NCBI GenBank assembly: GCA_038116745.1
Contig: JAYODW010000045.1
Coordinates: 1-35,951 of the forward strand
DNA from: JAYODW01 sp038116745
Lineage (GTDB): Bacteria > Pseudomonadota > Gammaproteobacteria > Ga0077536
Length of the DNA stretch: 35,951 nt
Direction: 5' to 3'
Every line of letters begins with the position of its first letter. Position 1 is the first letter of the stretch. A program made the position numbers and the translations under genes. This document shows positions 17,002-23,956 of the stretch, piece by piece. The notes below the pieces were generated by a model. It worked only from the letters and a program-made list of their open reading frames with translations, was not told the origin of the DNA and made no database searches.

Positions 17002-18492
17002 ATGGATGATTTGATTTCACCCACGCAACCGGTGCTCGTCGGGCTCGGCGTGGCATCTCAGCGTGAGGACGATTTCCGGGAAGCGGTCGAGCCGCTGCAG
17101 CTTATGCTCAAAGCGCTGCGCGCGGCGGGCGACGATAGTGGACAGCCGCAAGTGCTGACGGAGATCCAGGATATCGCTGTGCCGCACGGGCGCTGGCGCT
17201 ACCGTGATCCGGCCGGCGCGCTGGCGCGTGCGGTGGGTGCGCACGGCGCTCGCAGCACCTTTGCCGCCGTCGGGGTGCTGCAGCAGTCACTCATCGGAGA
17301 AGCGTGTCAGCGCATTGCAGCGGGGGAAATTCATACCGCAGCCGTAGTTGGCGGAGACTGCAGCTATCGCCTGCTGAGGGCGGGGGTGGCGGGAGAGCGG
17401 GTGGTCGATACGGCACTGGAGGCCGTGCCGGATCGCCAGCTGAACCCGAAGGAAGAACTGTTTCATCCGGTTGAGAGCGCCCTCGGGCTGGTCATGCCCA
17501 TCGGGCTATATGCCATCATGGAGTCGGCCTACCGCGCGCGACGTGGCCTGACCGTGGCTGCGCACCGGGATCATCTGGCCGGTCTGTATGCCCGGTTCAG
17601 CCGAATCGCGGAGGCCAACCCTGACGCCTGGAACCGTGATTCTCTTGCTGCAGAGGAGATCCGCGAGCCCGGACCACGGAATCCCATGCAGGCGTTTCCG
17701 TACACGCGACGGATGTGTTCGACCCTCAATGTTGACCAGGCCGCTGCGTTGCTGCTCTGTTCCGCTGCACGCGCAGAGGCGCTTGGCGTGCCCCGGGAGC
17801 GCTGGATATTCCCACTGGCCAGCTCTGAGTCGAATCATATGGTTCCGGTGTCGGCGCGCGCTGACCTGACTCGTTGCCCCGGTGCGACGCTGGCCGGGCG
17901 CGCCGCGCTGGACAGCGCGGGGCTCGCGATCGAGGAGGTCGATCTGCTGGATCTCTACAGCTGCTTCCCGATTGCCGTTGAAGCCTATGCTGAGGCGCTG
18001 GGGATCGATTTGCAGCGCGAGTTGACACTGACCGGCAGCATGGCGTTTGCCGGAGGTCCGTGGAACAACTATGTGTACCAGGCGACCTGCCGCGCGGCAG
18101 TGCTGTTGCGCGCAGGAGGCGGTTGTCACGCGCTGATTTCCAGTGTCTCCGGCATGCTGACCAAGCAGGCCTTCGGTCTGTGGTCGCGCGAGCCGCCGCG
18201 CCAGCCTTTCCGCTGGCTTGATGAGACTGCGGCCGTGTCGCGGGCACAGCAGACGGTAGATGTTGTGCCGACGTATTCAGGAACGGCTACGGTGGCTGGC
18301 TACACAGTGCTCTATGCGCGCGACCAGGCACCCTATGCGCTTGCGGTAGTCGATACCCCGGATCAGCGGAGAGCGCTGGTCACCAGCCGGGATCCTGAGA
18401 GTCTCGAACGGCTGGAAGCAGAGGAGTGGGTCGGTCGCGAGGTTCTGGTCGATGAGAACGTGCTCTCCCTCCGCGACCTACTTGCCTCATAG
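17002..18492 (+). CDS. Thiolase-like protein type 1 (TLP1) with extra C-terminal domain
   Basis: The 496-residue protein has the thiolase fold (AAVGVLQQSLIG, AGEIHTAAVVGGD, VDLLDLYSCFPIAVE, SGTATVAGYTVLY) and ends with the additional C-terminal domain of TLP1 proteins (about 430-496, with LEAEEWVGREV). The usual nucleophilic Cys in a C-x-S-G setting is not seen: that region reads VGVLQQSLIGEA. The last active-site loop GHP of thiolases also reads GGPWNNY. So ordinary thiolysis is doubtful; TLP1 proteins are proposed to act on CoA esters in an unclear way. ATG at 17002 is preferred to GTG 16981 because AGGAG and GGGGAA precede it. It faces a crotonase gene tail to tail. Confidence 0.86.
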   Translation: MDDLISPTQPVLVGLGVASQREDDFREAVEPLQLMLKALRAAGDDSGQPQVLTEIQDIAVPHGRWRYRDPAGALARAVGAHGARSTFAAVGVLQQSLIGEACQRIAAGEIHTAAVVGGDCSYRLLRAGVAGERVVDTALEAVPDRQLNPKEELFHPVESALGLVMPIGLYAIMESAYRARRGLTVAAHRDHLAGLYARFSRIAEANPDAWNRDSLAAEEIREPGPRNPMQAFPYTRRMCSTLNVDQAAALLLCSAARAEALGVPRERWIFPLASSESNHMVPVSARADLTRCPGATLAGRAALDSAGLAIEEVDLLDLYSCFPIAVEAYAEALGIDLQRELTLTGSMAFAGGPWNNYVYQATCRAAVLLRAGGGCHALISSVSGMLTKQAFGLWSREPPRQPFRWLDETAAVSRAQQTVDVVPTYSGTATVAGYTVLYARDQAPYALAVVDTPDQRRALVTSRDPESLERLEAEEWVGREVLVDENVLSLRDLLAS

Positions 18493-18516
18493 TCGTTTCA
18501 GCCCACCAGCGCCCGC

Positions 18517-19344
18517 TTACTTTCTTTCCGTACGGTAGTCGCCGAACTCCTGGTCGCGCTTTGACAGGGCGGCGGTCAGGTTGGCGCGGATCTCCTCCAT
18601 GTGCGCCTGGGTCGATTGCGTCAGCATGCCCATCTGTTGTAACTCGGTACCCGCCCTGATCCCCGCGCGCAGGCCCATCGCTTCCATCTGTCGATGGACC
18701 GCACGTTTGTTGATCTGCTGAATGTCCGGGGGGATGCGCGCTACCCGTGCAGCAATCTCAAGCACCGCGTCTTCCAGCGCCGCTGCCGGGAAGGCCCGGT
18801 TGGCGAAGCCGCATGCCACGGCTTCCAGACCGCTGATGGAATCGCCTGTCAGCATCATCTCCATGGCCCGTCGCATGCCGACAATCCAGGGATAAAACTG
18901 ATTGTCCGGCGGGCTCATCGCGCGGACCGGCGGGTAGCCTATCTGCGCGTCCTCTGCGACGTAGACAAGGTCGCAACCGGTCGCAAGCTCAGTGCCGCCG
19001 GCAAGGCAGTAGCCATGAACCTGGGCGATGATCGGCTTGCCCAGGTCCCACATGCGGAAGCAGCCTTCAACCACATGGCGCGGCCAGTTGCCGAGACCAC
19101 TCGCGGTGTAGAAAGGTTGGCCCTCCCGCACATCGCTTTTCAGGTCGTATCCGGCGCTGAAGCTGGGACCCGCGCCGCGGATGATCATGACCGCAATCTC
19201 AGGGTCCTGGTCAGCTCGCTCCAGGGCATCAAACAGCTCCCCGCGGAGCGCATTGGAGAGCGGATTGCGTTTTTCGGGGCGGTTCAAGGTGATGCGTCGG
19301 ATCTGAGGACGCGGGTCGTCGACGAGGATCAGTTCATAGGACAT
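18517..19344 (-). CDS. Enoyl-CoA hydratase/isomerase (crotonase) family protein
   Basis: The 275-residue protein has the crotonase fold with both oxyanion-hole blocks, SFSAGYDLKSD (about 61-71) and HGYCLAGGTELA (about 110-121). Compared with rat enoyl-CoA hydratase, one catalytic Glu is kept in AMEMMLTG (E162) but the other, normally in a PE pair, reads IGYPPV, so it is replaced by Pro. This argues for isomerase, hydrolase or other crotonase chemistry rather than simple hydration. GGAG precedes the ATG. It lies 93 bp downstream of the P450 gene on the same strand, probably one transcript. Confidence 0.88.
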   Translation of the reverse strand: MSYELILVDDPRPQIRRITLNRPEKRNPLSNALRGELFDALERADQDPEIAVMIIRGAGPSFSAGYDLKSDVREGQPFYTASGLGNWPRHVVEGCFRMWDLGKPIIAQVHGYCLAGGTELATGCDLVYVAEDAQIGYPPVRAMSPPDNQFYPWIVGMRRAMEMMLTGDSISGLEAVACGFANRAFPAAALEDAVLEIAARVARIPPDIQQINKRAVHRQMEAMGLRAGIRAGTELQQMGMLTQSTQAHMEEIRANLTAALSKRDQEFGDYRTERK

Positions 19345-19437
19345 GGCGAGAGCTCCGGTTAGCGGTCGTTAATTTGACCGGTTCCGCGCGCCGCCTTGCA
19401 ACGAAGCCCTCTATGAGTCCGGGCGATGGTTGTCCGC

Positions 19438-20625
19438 TCAGTACGCCACCGGAAGCGACCGTGCTCCACGCACCCACAGCGACGGGAGCCAGTCGATGCG
19501 GTCCTGAATTCGGCGGATCGCCGGCATGCGCTCGAGCAGGATTTCGATAGCAATCGCGCCCATGCGCCGGCCCAGCGATGCGCCGGGGCAGTAGTGCGGG
19601 CCGTGCGCGAAAGAAAGGTGGCCCTGAGGATCGCGCTGTAAGTCAAACCTTTCGGGATCGGCAAAGCGACGCTCATCGCGGTTGGCTGAGGCAATGTAGG
19701 AAAGCACAAACGCGCCCTCGGGGATGGTCGTGCCATGCAGGTCGATATCGCGGGTAGCCGTCTGGAAGACCAGATTGACGGGGGACCAGAAGCGCAGCGT
19801 TTCGTCCACCAGGTTAGCCGCCAGTGCGCGGTCGGCGAGTACCGCGCGATGCACGTGGTCGTGTTCGAACAGGGCGCTCAGCGCGCTCGAGATCAGATGC
19901 GAAGGCGTTTCCGAACCGCCGAAATGGGTGAGGATGGTGACCGATAACACCTGGATCGCGGACAGCATGTCGCCCTCAATTTCGGCGTTGAGCAGAATCG
20001 AGATGAAGTCGTCGGCGGGTGCTGCGCGGCGTTCCTCGATCACCCCTTCAAGATAGGCACGTAGCTCGGCGATGCTCGCGCGGATGCGCGACACCTCGTT
20101 TGGCGGGAGGCTTGCGCGATTGGCGGCGTTGAGCAGATCTGCCGTCCACAGCTTGAAGTTCTGACGCTGCGCGGGATCGACGCCAATCAGCGCGGCGGTG
20201 ACGCTGACCGGAATGTAAGCAGCGAAATCGTTGACGAAATCAAATTCACGTCCGCGCGTTTCGATATCGTCCAGCAGCGCATTGACGATGCGACGGATCT
20301 CCGGCTCCATGCACCGCGTGACCGCAGGCACAAAGGCGGTCGCGGTCAGCCTGCGTAACGGGGTATGTGCGGGCGGGTCCATGGCGATGATCGACGTTGT
20401 CTCCGGGACCGGGTCGAGATCGCCGAACGCCTGGCGGATGAAGTCCCGTGCGGAATAGTCCTCCGGGTGCAGAAAGGTGTTCCGACAGTCCTCATAGCGG
20501 AACAGTCCCCAGGCCTGCAGGGGCTCAATGAAGTGCACCGGCGCGTCGTCGCGCAGCTGGCGATACCAGGGGTATGGATCGTTCTGAACGTCGCGGCGGG
20601 TCGGGTCAAAATCGATCCGTGACAT
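19438..20625 (-). CDS. Cytochrome P450
   Basis: The 395-residue soluble bacterial P450 shows the heme-binding loop FAHGPHYCPG with Cys 346, the I-helix oxygen-activation motif GGSET (236-240), the K-helix ExxR (E275-R278, ETLR) and the aromatic region RRFADPERFDLQR. No membrane anchor is present. It needs a ferredoxin and reductase, neither of which is encoded in this window. By context (BVMO, crotonase, TLP1 nearby) it probably hydroxylates a substrate that enters a CoA-linked route. Family number cannot be set by eye. Confidence 0.94.
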   Translation of the reverse strand: MSRIDFDPTRRDVQNDPYPWYRQLRDDAPVHFIEPLQAWGLFRYEDCRNTFLHPEDYSARDFIRQAFGDLDPVPETTSIIAMDPPAHTPLRRLTATAFVPAVTRCMEPEIRRIVNALLDDIETRGREFDFVNDFAAYIPVSVTAALIGVDPAQRQNFKLWTADLLNAANRASLPPNEVSRIRASIAELRAYLEGVIEERRAAPADDFISILLNAEIEGDMLSAIQVLSVTILTHFGGSETPSHLISSALSALFEHDHVHRAVLADRALAANLVDETLRFWSPVNLVFQTATRDIDLHGTTIPEGAFVLSYIASANRDERRFADPERFDLQRDPQGHLSFAHGPHYCPGASLGRRMGAIAIEILLERMPAIRRIQDRIDWLPSLWVRGARSLPVAY

Positions 20626-20803
20626 TGCGCGTGGTCTCCGTGCGTTGCGAGCAGGTGGGTCCCTGTGATTGTCTGCTTGTCAGCGGGAACGGTCGAGCGA
20701 ACGTCCCGGGTATGCGTATAACTGCCGGCTATGCGCTCGCGGTGCGCAACACAGGCAACGACAATGATCCGGCTGAAGCGGAGTCAGAAAGGTAAAACCA
20801 AGC

Positions 20804-21625
20804 ATGTTCAAGAAAATCCCTGGTCGCGCTTTTCGGTCGATTTCGATGGCCGCCTGCTTTTTTCTCGCACCCCATCCAGCCGTCGCGGATGGAGCGCCCT
20901 GGGATGGCTACGAGGTCATCGACATGACCCACAGTTTCGACGCCGATACGATCTACTGGCCGACCGAAGCGGGTTTCACGCTCGAGGTCGTGTATGAGGG
21001 CGTCACCGAGGGTGGCTGGTATTACGCGTCGAATCACTATGCAGCAGCCGATCACGGCGGGACGCATCTAGACGCCCCGAAACATTTTGCCGAAGGGCGA
21101 CTGGCGGCTGACGAGGTGCCTTTGACCCGCCTGATGGGCCCTGCCTGCGTCATCGACGTGCGTGAGAAGGCCGCAACAGAGCGCGACCTGCGGTTGTCCG
21201 CCGCCGATGTCGAAGCCTGGGAAGCCCAGCATGGTTTGATCCCTCCCGGGTGTGTCGTGTTCATGAATACCGGCTTCGCCCGTTTCTGGCCTGATCGCGC
21301 GCGCTACATGGGTACGGATGAACGCGGACGGGAGGCCGTTGCGAAGCTCCATTTCCCGGGTTTCTCGGTGGAGGCAGCGGCCCTGCTGGCAGCGCGCGAG
21401 GTCGCGGCGGTGGGCCTGGATACGCCGAGTATCGACTACGGGCAATCCAGCGATTTCGTCGTCCACCGCTATCTTTATGAGAGGAATATTCCGGGGTTTG
21501 AGAATGTCAGTCAGCTCAACCAGCTCCCGGCTAAAGGTGCGTTTGTGATAGCGCTGCCGATGAAAATCGCCGGCGCCAGCGGTGCGCCGCTGCGCCTGAT
21601 AGGCCTGGTGCCCCAGGCGCGCTAG
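20804..21625 (+). CDS. Exported cyclase-family (kynurenine formamidase-like) metal hydrolase
   Basis: The 273-residue protein belongs to the cyclase family PF04199. The signature HGGTHLDAPKHF (84-95) supplies metal ligands H84, H88 and D90, and a second conserved stretch AVGLDTPSIDYG is present. The N-terminus KKIPGRAFRSISMAACFFLAPHPAVADG is a signal peptide with likely cleavage after AVA, so the enzyme is periplasmic or released. Family members hydrolyse formylkynurenine, cyclic amides, isatin or lactone-like substrates. It is divergent from the P450 gene across 178 bp, so shared control is possible; whether it takes part in the same pathway is inference. Confidence 0.88.
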   Translation: MFKKIPGRAFRSISMAACFFLAPHPAVADGAPWDGYEVIDMTHSFDADTIYWPTEAGFTLEVVYEGVTEGGWYYASNHYAAADHGGTHLDAPKHFAEGRLAADEVPLTRLMGPACVIDVREKAATERDLRLSAADVEAWEAQHGLIPPGCVVFMNTGFARFWPDRARYMGTDERGREAVAKLHFPGFSVEAAALLAAREVAAVGLDTPSIDYGQSSDFVVHRYLYERNIPGFENVSQLNQLPAKGAFVIALPMKIAGASGAPLRLIGLVPQAR

Positions 21626-21654
21626 TGTCGACGGCGCTTGCAGCGCCCGTTGGC

Positions 21655-21831
21655 TCAGCGCTTGAAAGCAGGCGCTGAGAGCAGCAGCGGCGTCGCTGCC
21701 AGCGCCGTCGCGGGCAGCACGAAAAAGACTTTTCCGCTGACGCCGAACCAGAGCGCGATGCCGAGGTCAAGCAGCAACCAGGCTTGGCGCTGGGTGAGTG
21801 TCTCTTCACGCTGCGTTAGGGCTGCTTGCAC
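21655..21831 (-). CDS. Possible small membrane protein of 58 residues
   Basis: A GTG-started frame gives 58 residues with a polar start (MQAALTQREETLTQRQAW), a helix LLLDLGIALWFGVSG, then KVFFVLPATALAATPLLLS and a basic end FKR. The pattern of a charged head, two hydrophobic helices and a positive tail looks like a genuine small membrane protein, and an in-frame stop just upstream fixes the N-terminus. There is no clear ribosome binding site and I recognise no family, so it stays tentative. It is convergent with the cyclase gene. Confidence 0.4.
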   Translation of the reverse strand: MQAALTQREETLTQRQAWLLLDLGIALWFGVSGKVFFVLPATALAATPLLLSAPAFKR

Positions 21832-21951
21832 AAATTAACCAGCCGCGCTCTCGCAGTCGATAGCTAGCTGTGAGCAACGCTGTAGAGGGCTTCTTTTCCC
21901 GCGTGTGCCGTTTCGCGTTCGCGGCGAATACTCATCGTGATGAGTGCCGCG

Positions 21952-21982
21952 CTGACCTGATACAGCGCTGATTTGGTACACT
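21952..21982 (+). promoter_or_regulatory. Candidate promoter of tRNA-Ser
   Basis: TACACT (21977-21982) followed by a GC-rich discriminator CCGCGCC resembles stable-RNA promoters. The -35 is poor (CTGACC at 21952-21957 with a 19-bp spacer). It lies about 110 bp before the tRNA. Confidence 0.3.
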
Positions 21983-22089
21983 CCGCGCCGCTCGCAGCTG
22001 AGCGCCTTCTCCACAGCGAGAAGCATCTGCATCAGGGACAGCTGCAGGCGTTAGACGGGTCTGTTCCTGTCCCGTTGATTTCCAGCCTT

Positions 22090-22179
22090 GGAGAGGTGGC
22101 AGAGCGGTTGATTGCACCGGTCTTGAAAACCGGCAAGGGTTAACACCCTTCGAGGGTTCGAATCCCTCCCTCTCCGCCA
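22090..22179 (+). tRNA. tRNA-Ser(UGA)
   Basis: The 90-base sequence folds as a class II tRNA. The acceptor stem pairs GGAGAGG (22090-22096) with CCTCTCC (22169-22175), with discriminator G and an encoded CCA (22177-22179). The anticodon stem CCGGT/ACCGG holds the loop CTTGAAA with anticodon TGA at 22124-22126. There is a long variable arm (AAGGGT...ACCCTT) as expected for Ser, and a T arm with GGTTCGAATCC. The 3' end borders integrase remains, so this tRNA is a likely integration site. Confidence 0.98.
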
Positions 22180-22320
22180 AAACAATATCTTAGGTGGGCT
22201 GCCGCAGGCGGTCCGGGCTGTGTTTTGGCTGTTTGCTAACAATTTGCTAACGCGCTTTCGCCAGTCAATCTAACTCCTGCCAAATCGAGTCAGCAGTGCG
22301 TCAGTTTTCCTAGCCACTTC

Positions 22321-22409
22321 CTACTGAAGCGTCGGCATCACATGGGAATAAAGGTCTATGGTGATGCGCACAGTAGAGTGACCGAGGCGCTCACTCACGA
22401 CTTTCCGCG
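22321..22409 (-). pseudogene. C-terminal remnant of a tyrosine recombinase (integrase)
   Basis: The frame ends with a stretch containing VVSERLGHSTVRIT and DLYSHVMPTLQ, the typical last block of phage and island integrases: RLGHS follows the conserved HxxR region and the Tyr in LYSH is at the nucleophile position. Only about 28 residues remain; the continuing frame upstream (to 22521) is unrelated in sequence. It sits 141 bp after tRNA-Ser, with its end toward the tRNA, as expected for the border of an integrated element that has decayed or been deleted. Confidence 0.75.
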
Positions 22410-22589
22410 ACGAACGGGCACTTCGTGATTGACGATACGTCGCGTGCGACGGATCTGTTCTTCGGCACGCTGCTGCATCGTGAAGTCCTATCGAGGCTGT
22501 ACGGAGTGAGGGCCGCACCATTGCGGGATCTCAAGCGCGTTGCTGAGTCAATCGTCGACGAATTCCTTCGCTGTTACGGCGCTCGGTGA
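22404..22589 (+). pseudogene. C-terminal remnant of a TetR-type regulator
   Basis: In the plus strand an open frame without a start reads GHFVIDDTSRATDLFFGTLL, then REVLSRLYG and ends VAESIVDEFLRCYGAR. This resembles the ligand-binding C-terminus of TetR/AcrR proteins, where a D...A..F.GLL block, a Tyr-Gly and a final V..FL..YGA are common. There is no DNA-binding domain: an in-frame stop lies at 22374-22376 and the integrase remnant abuts it. It is therefore a truncated gene joined to the integrase scar near 22405-22413. The family call is from pattern only. Confidence 0.5.
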
Positions 22590-22818
22590 GTAAAGGGCCG
22601 CGGCCCTATTGGGCCGAGCGAACTGAGACAACGGGAGGGATGTTTCGAACTAGCAGGGTCGGCAGGCTCGATCGAGGTTGATGGTGCGGCCGGCGTCTGG
22701 TCCCCGAACCGGCGTGAATCCCCCCCGATGTTTCCGGAGACGACGTTGGTTGCGAGGACGCTGCTGGTGTTGGTGAACGGGGTCTTTTTAACCTGCGAAG
22801 GTGGCAGTGAGTGATCGG
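22590..22818. other. Gene-free stretch with small hairpin
   Basis: Between the TetR remnant and higA. It holds a 12-bp palindrome GGGCCGCGGCCC (22595-22606) and an alternative hairpin CGGCCC/GGGCCG with loop TATT (22601-22616), without a T tract on the plus strand. A minus-strand frame continuing through here has no recognisable content. Confidence 0.4.
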
Positions 22819-23127
22819 CTACGCGGCGCTCTCCAGGGGTTTTGCACGCTTGATGCGCGCAAGCTCCTTCGGGTCGTGCATTGCGTTCCAAATTTCGCTT
22901 CGGCGCTGCACGTTCAGCCAGAAGTCCGGACTATTGCCGAACACTCGAGCCAAGATCAGTGCCGTTGCGGCCGTGACGTTGCGGCGATTGTTACACAGTT
23001 CATTGACGTGCTTGCGCGGCACGCCCATGGCCTCGGCGAGCGCGCCCTGGGTCAATCCCAGCGGCTCCATGAATTCCTCCGTGAGGATTTCGCCCACGCT
23101 GACGGGTTTGCGCTTCGTCATTAACAT
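22819..23127 (-). CDS. higA: HigA-type antitoxin (XRE-family DNA-binding protein)
   Basis: The 102-residue protein is a HigA/VapI-type antitoxin: SVGEILTEEFMEPLGLTQGALAEAMGVPRKHVNELCNNRR is the helix-turn-helix, and ALILARVFGNSPDFWLNVQRRSEIW is the family's downstream block. It neutralises HigB and represses the operon. The start is ATG at 23127 or the ATG two codons later (23121); an AGGGGGG lies about 10 bp before the first. It follows higB by 27 bp in the toxin-first order typical of higBA. The very end (KPLESAA) is variable. Confidence 0.93.
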   Translation of the reverse strand: MLMTKRKPVSVGEILTEEFMEPLGLTQGALAEAMGVPRKHVNELCNNRRNVTAATALILARVFGNSPDFWLNVQRRSEIWNAMHDPKELARIKRAKPLESAA

Positions 23128-23154
23128 AGGTCTTGCCCCCCTTCGGGTCCTGCT

Positions 23155-23451
23155 TCAGCGGTAGCTGTGATCATCCAGATAGACGTCTGCCGCTTCACCG
23201 CGTCCGCCATCCCATCGGAAGACCAACCGCCATTGTCTATTGACGCGAAGCGAATGGAAGCTCGCCAAGTTGCCGCGCAGCTTCTCGAAGTGATTGCTGG
23301 GCGGCGTGCGAAGATCCTGATCGGTCGTCGCGTCATCGATCATCTGGAGCGTGCGAAAGAGGCGTGCTTCGATATCCGTGGGGATCTTTTTCGATGAAAC
23401 ATCCTCGACGAAAAAAGTGCGCAGCCACTCGTCCCTAAAGCCGACGATCAT
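23155..23451 (-). CDS. higB: HigB-type toxin (RelE/ParE superfamily mRNA interferase)
   Basis: The 98-residue protein matches the HigB branch of the RelE/ParE fold, which cleaves mRNA on the ribosome: RLFRTLQMIDDATTDQDLR, PPSNHFEKLRGNL and SLRVNRQWRLVFRW (with the basic residues of the active site), ending VYLDDHSYR. The start is ATG at 23451, preceded by GGGAG with a 7-bp spacing; the longer frame to 23475 runs back over the promoter. The gene appears intact. Confidence 0.93.
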   Translation of the reverse strand: MIVGFRDEWLRTFFVEDVSSKKIPTDIEARLFRTLQMIDDATTDQDLRTPPSNHFEKLRGNLASFHSLRVNRQWRLVFRWDGGRGEAADVYLDDHSYR

Positions 23452-23460
23452 CCGCGCACT

Positions 23461-23502
23461 CCCATAGAGGGTCATTGTACCACTCTATGGGTCATTCCGC
23501 AA
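23461..23502 (-). promoter_or_regulatory. higBA promoter and operator
   Basis: On the minus strand TTGCGG (23497-23502), a 17-bp spacer and TACAAT (23474-23479) form a strong sigma70 promoter. A perfect 9-bp inverted repeat, CCCATAGAG (23461-23469) and CTCTATGGG (23483-23491), brackets the -10 box. It is the expected place for the HigA-HigB complex to bind and block transcription. The higB ATG is 10 bp downstream of the repeat. Confidence 0.78.
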
Positions 23503-23956
23503 GGTTGATCCCGACGGTCGTCGGCTGTCGTTATCCGGGTTGTCAAAAGGGGCCTGTGTGCGATCCGCTCGCGCGCAGTCGGTCGGCGTATGTCAACTTC
23601 GAGCCAGCGGTTGCGGCACACTGCAGACAACGGATTCCTCGCTGCAGTAGTTCTTCACCTTGGTAAAAACGTTGCAGCCGGTCAGGAATCCAACTACGGG
23701 GGCGGTTATCAGCGGTTTCACGACAGACATGGCGAACTTCGATAGGGCTGCCACTTGGATAGTTGTTTATGGATCTGGGCAAGACATTCGTTTTCAGCCT
23801 GAGGCCGAAGTTTCACGAAAAAACTTCCCTGGCCTGACGGGACAAAATGCCAAGGTCTGGATACCAGCACATCTCACCCGTCCGTCTGGTTGCCTACGAG
23901 CGTAACCGCTACAGTCGCCCGGGTAGGCGTGCATTCGGTCAATACGGGAGAGCCAG
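23503..23956. other. Intergenic stretch, no gene supported
   Basis: About 450 bp between the higBA promoter and the dehalogenase-like gene. Open frames exist on both strands (for example 23660-23905 plus) but show no recognisable protein pattern and no good ribosome binding site. A GGGAG just before 23957 serves the next gene. Confidence 0.5.

Noticed and set aside
22574..22891. Minus-strand frame of 105 residues overlapping the end of higA
   Set aside because: No family pattern, Pro/Ser-rich, and it overlaps an established gene.
23660..23905. 81-residue plus-strand frame before the dehalogenase-like gene
   Set aside because: No ribosome site and no recognisable protein pattern; probably chance.
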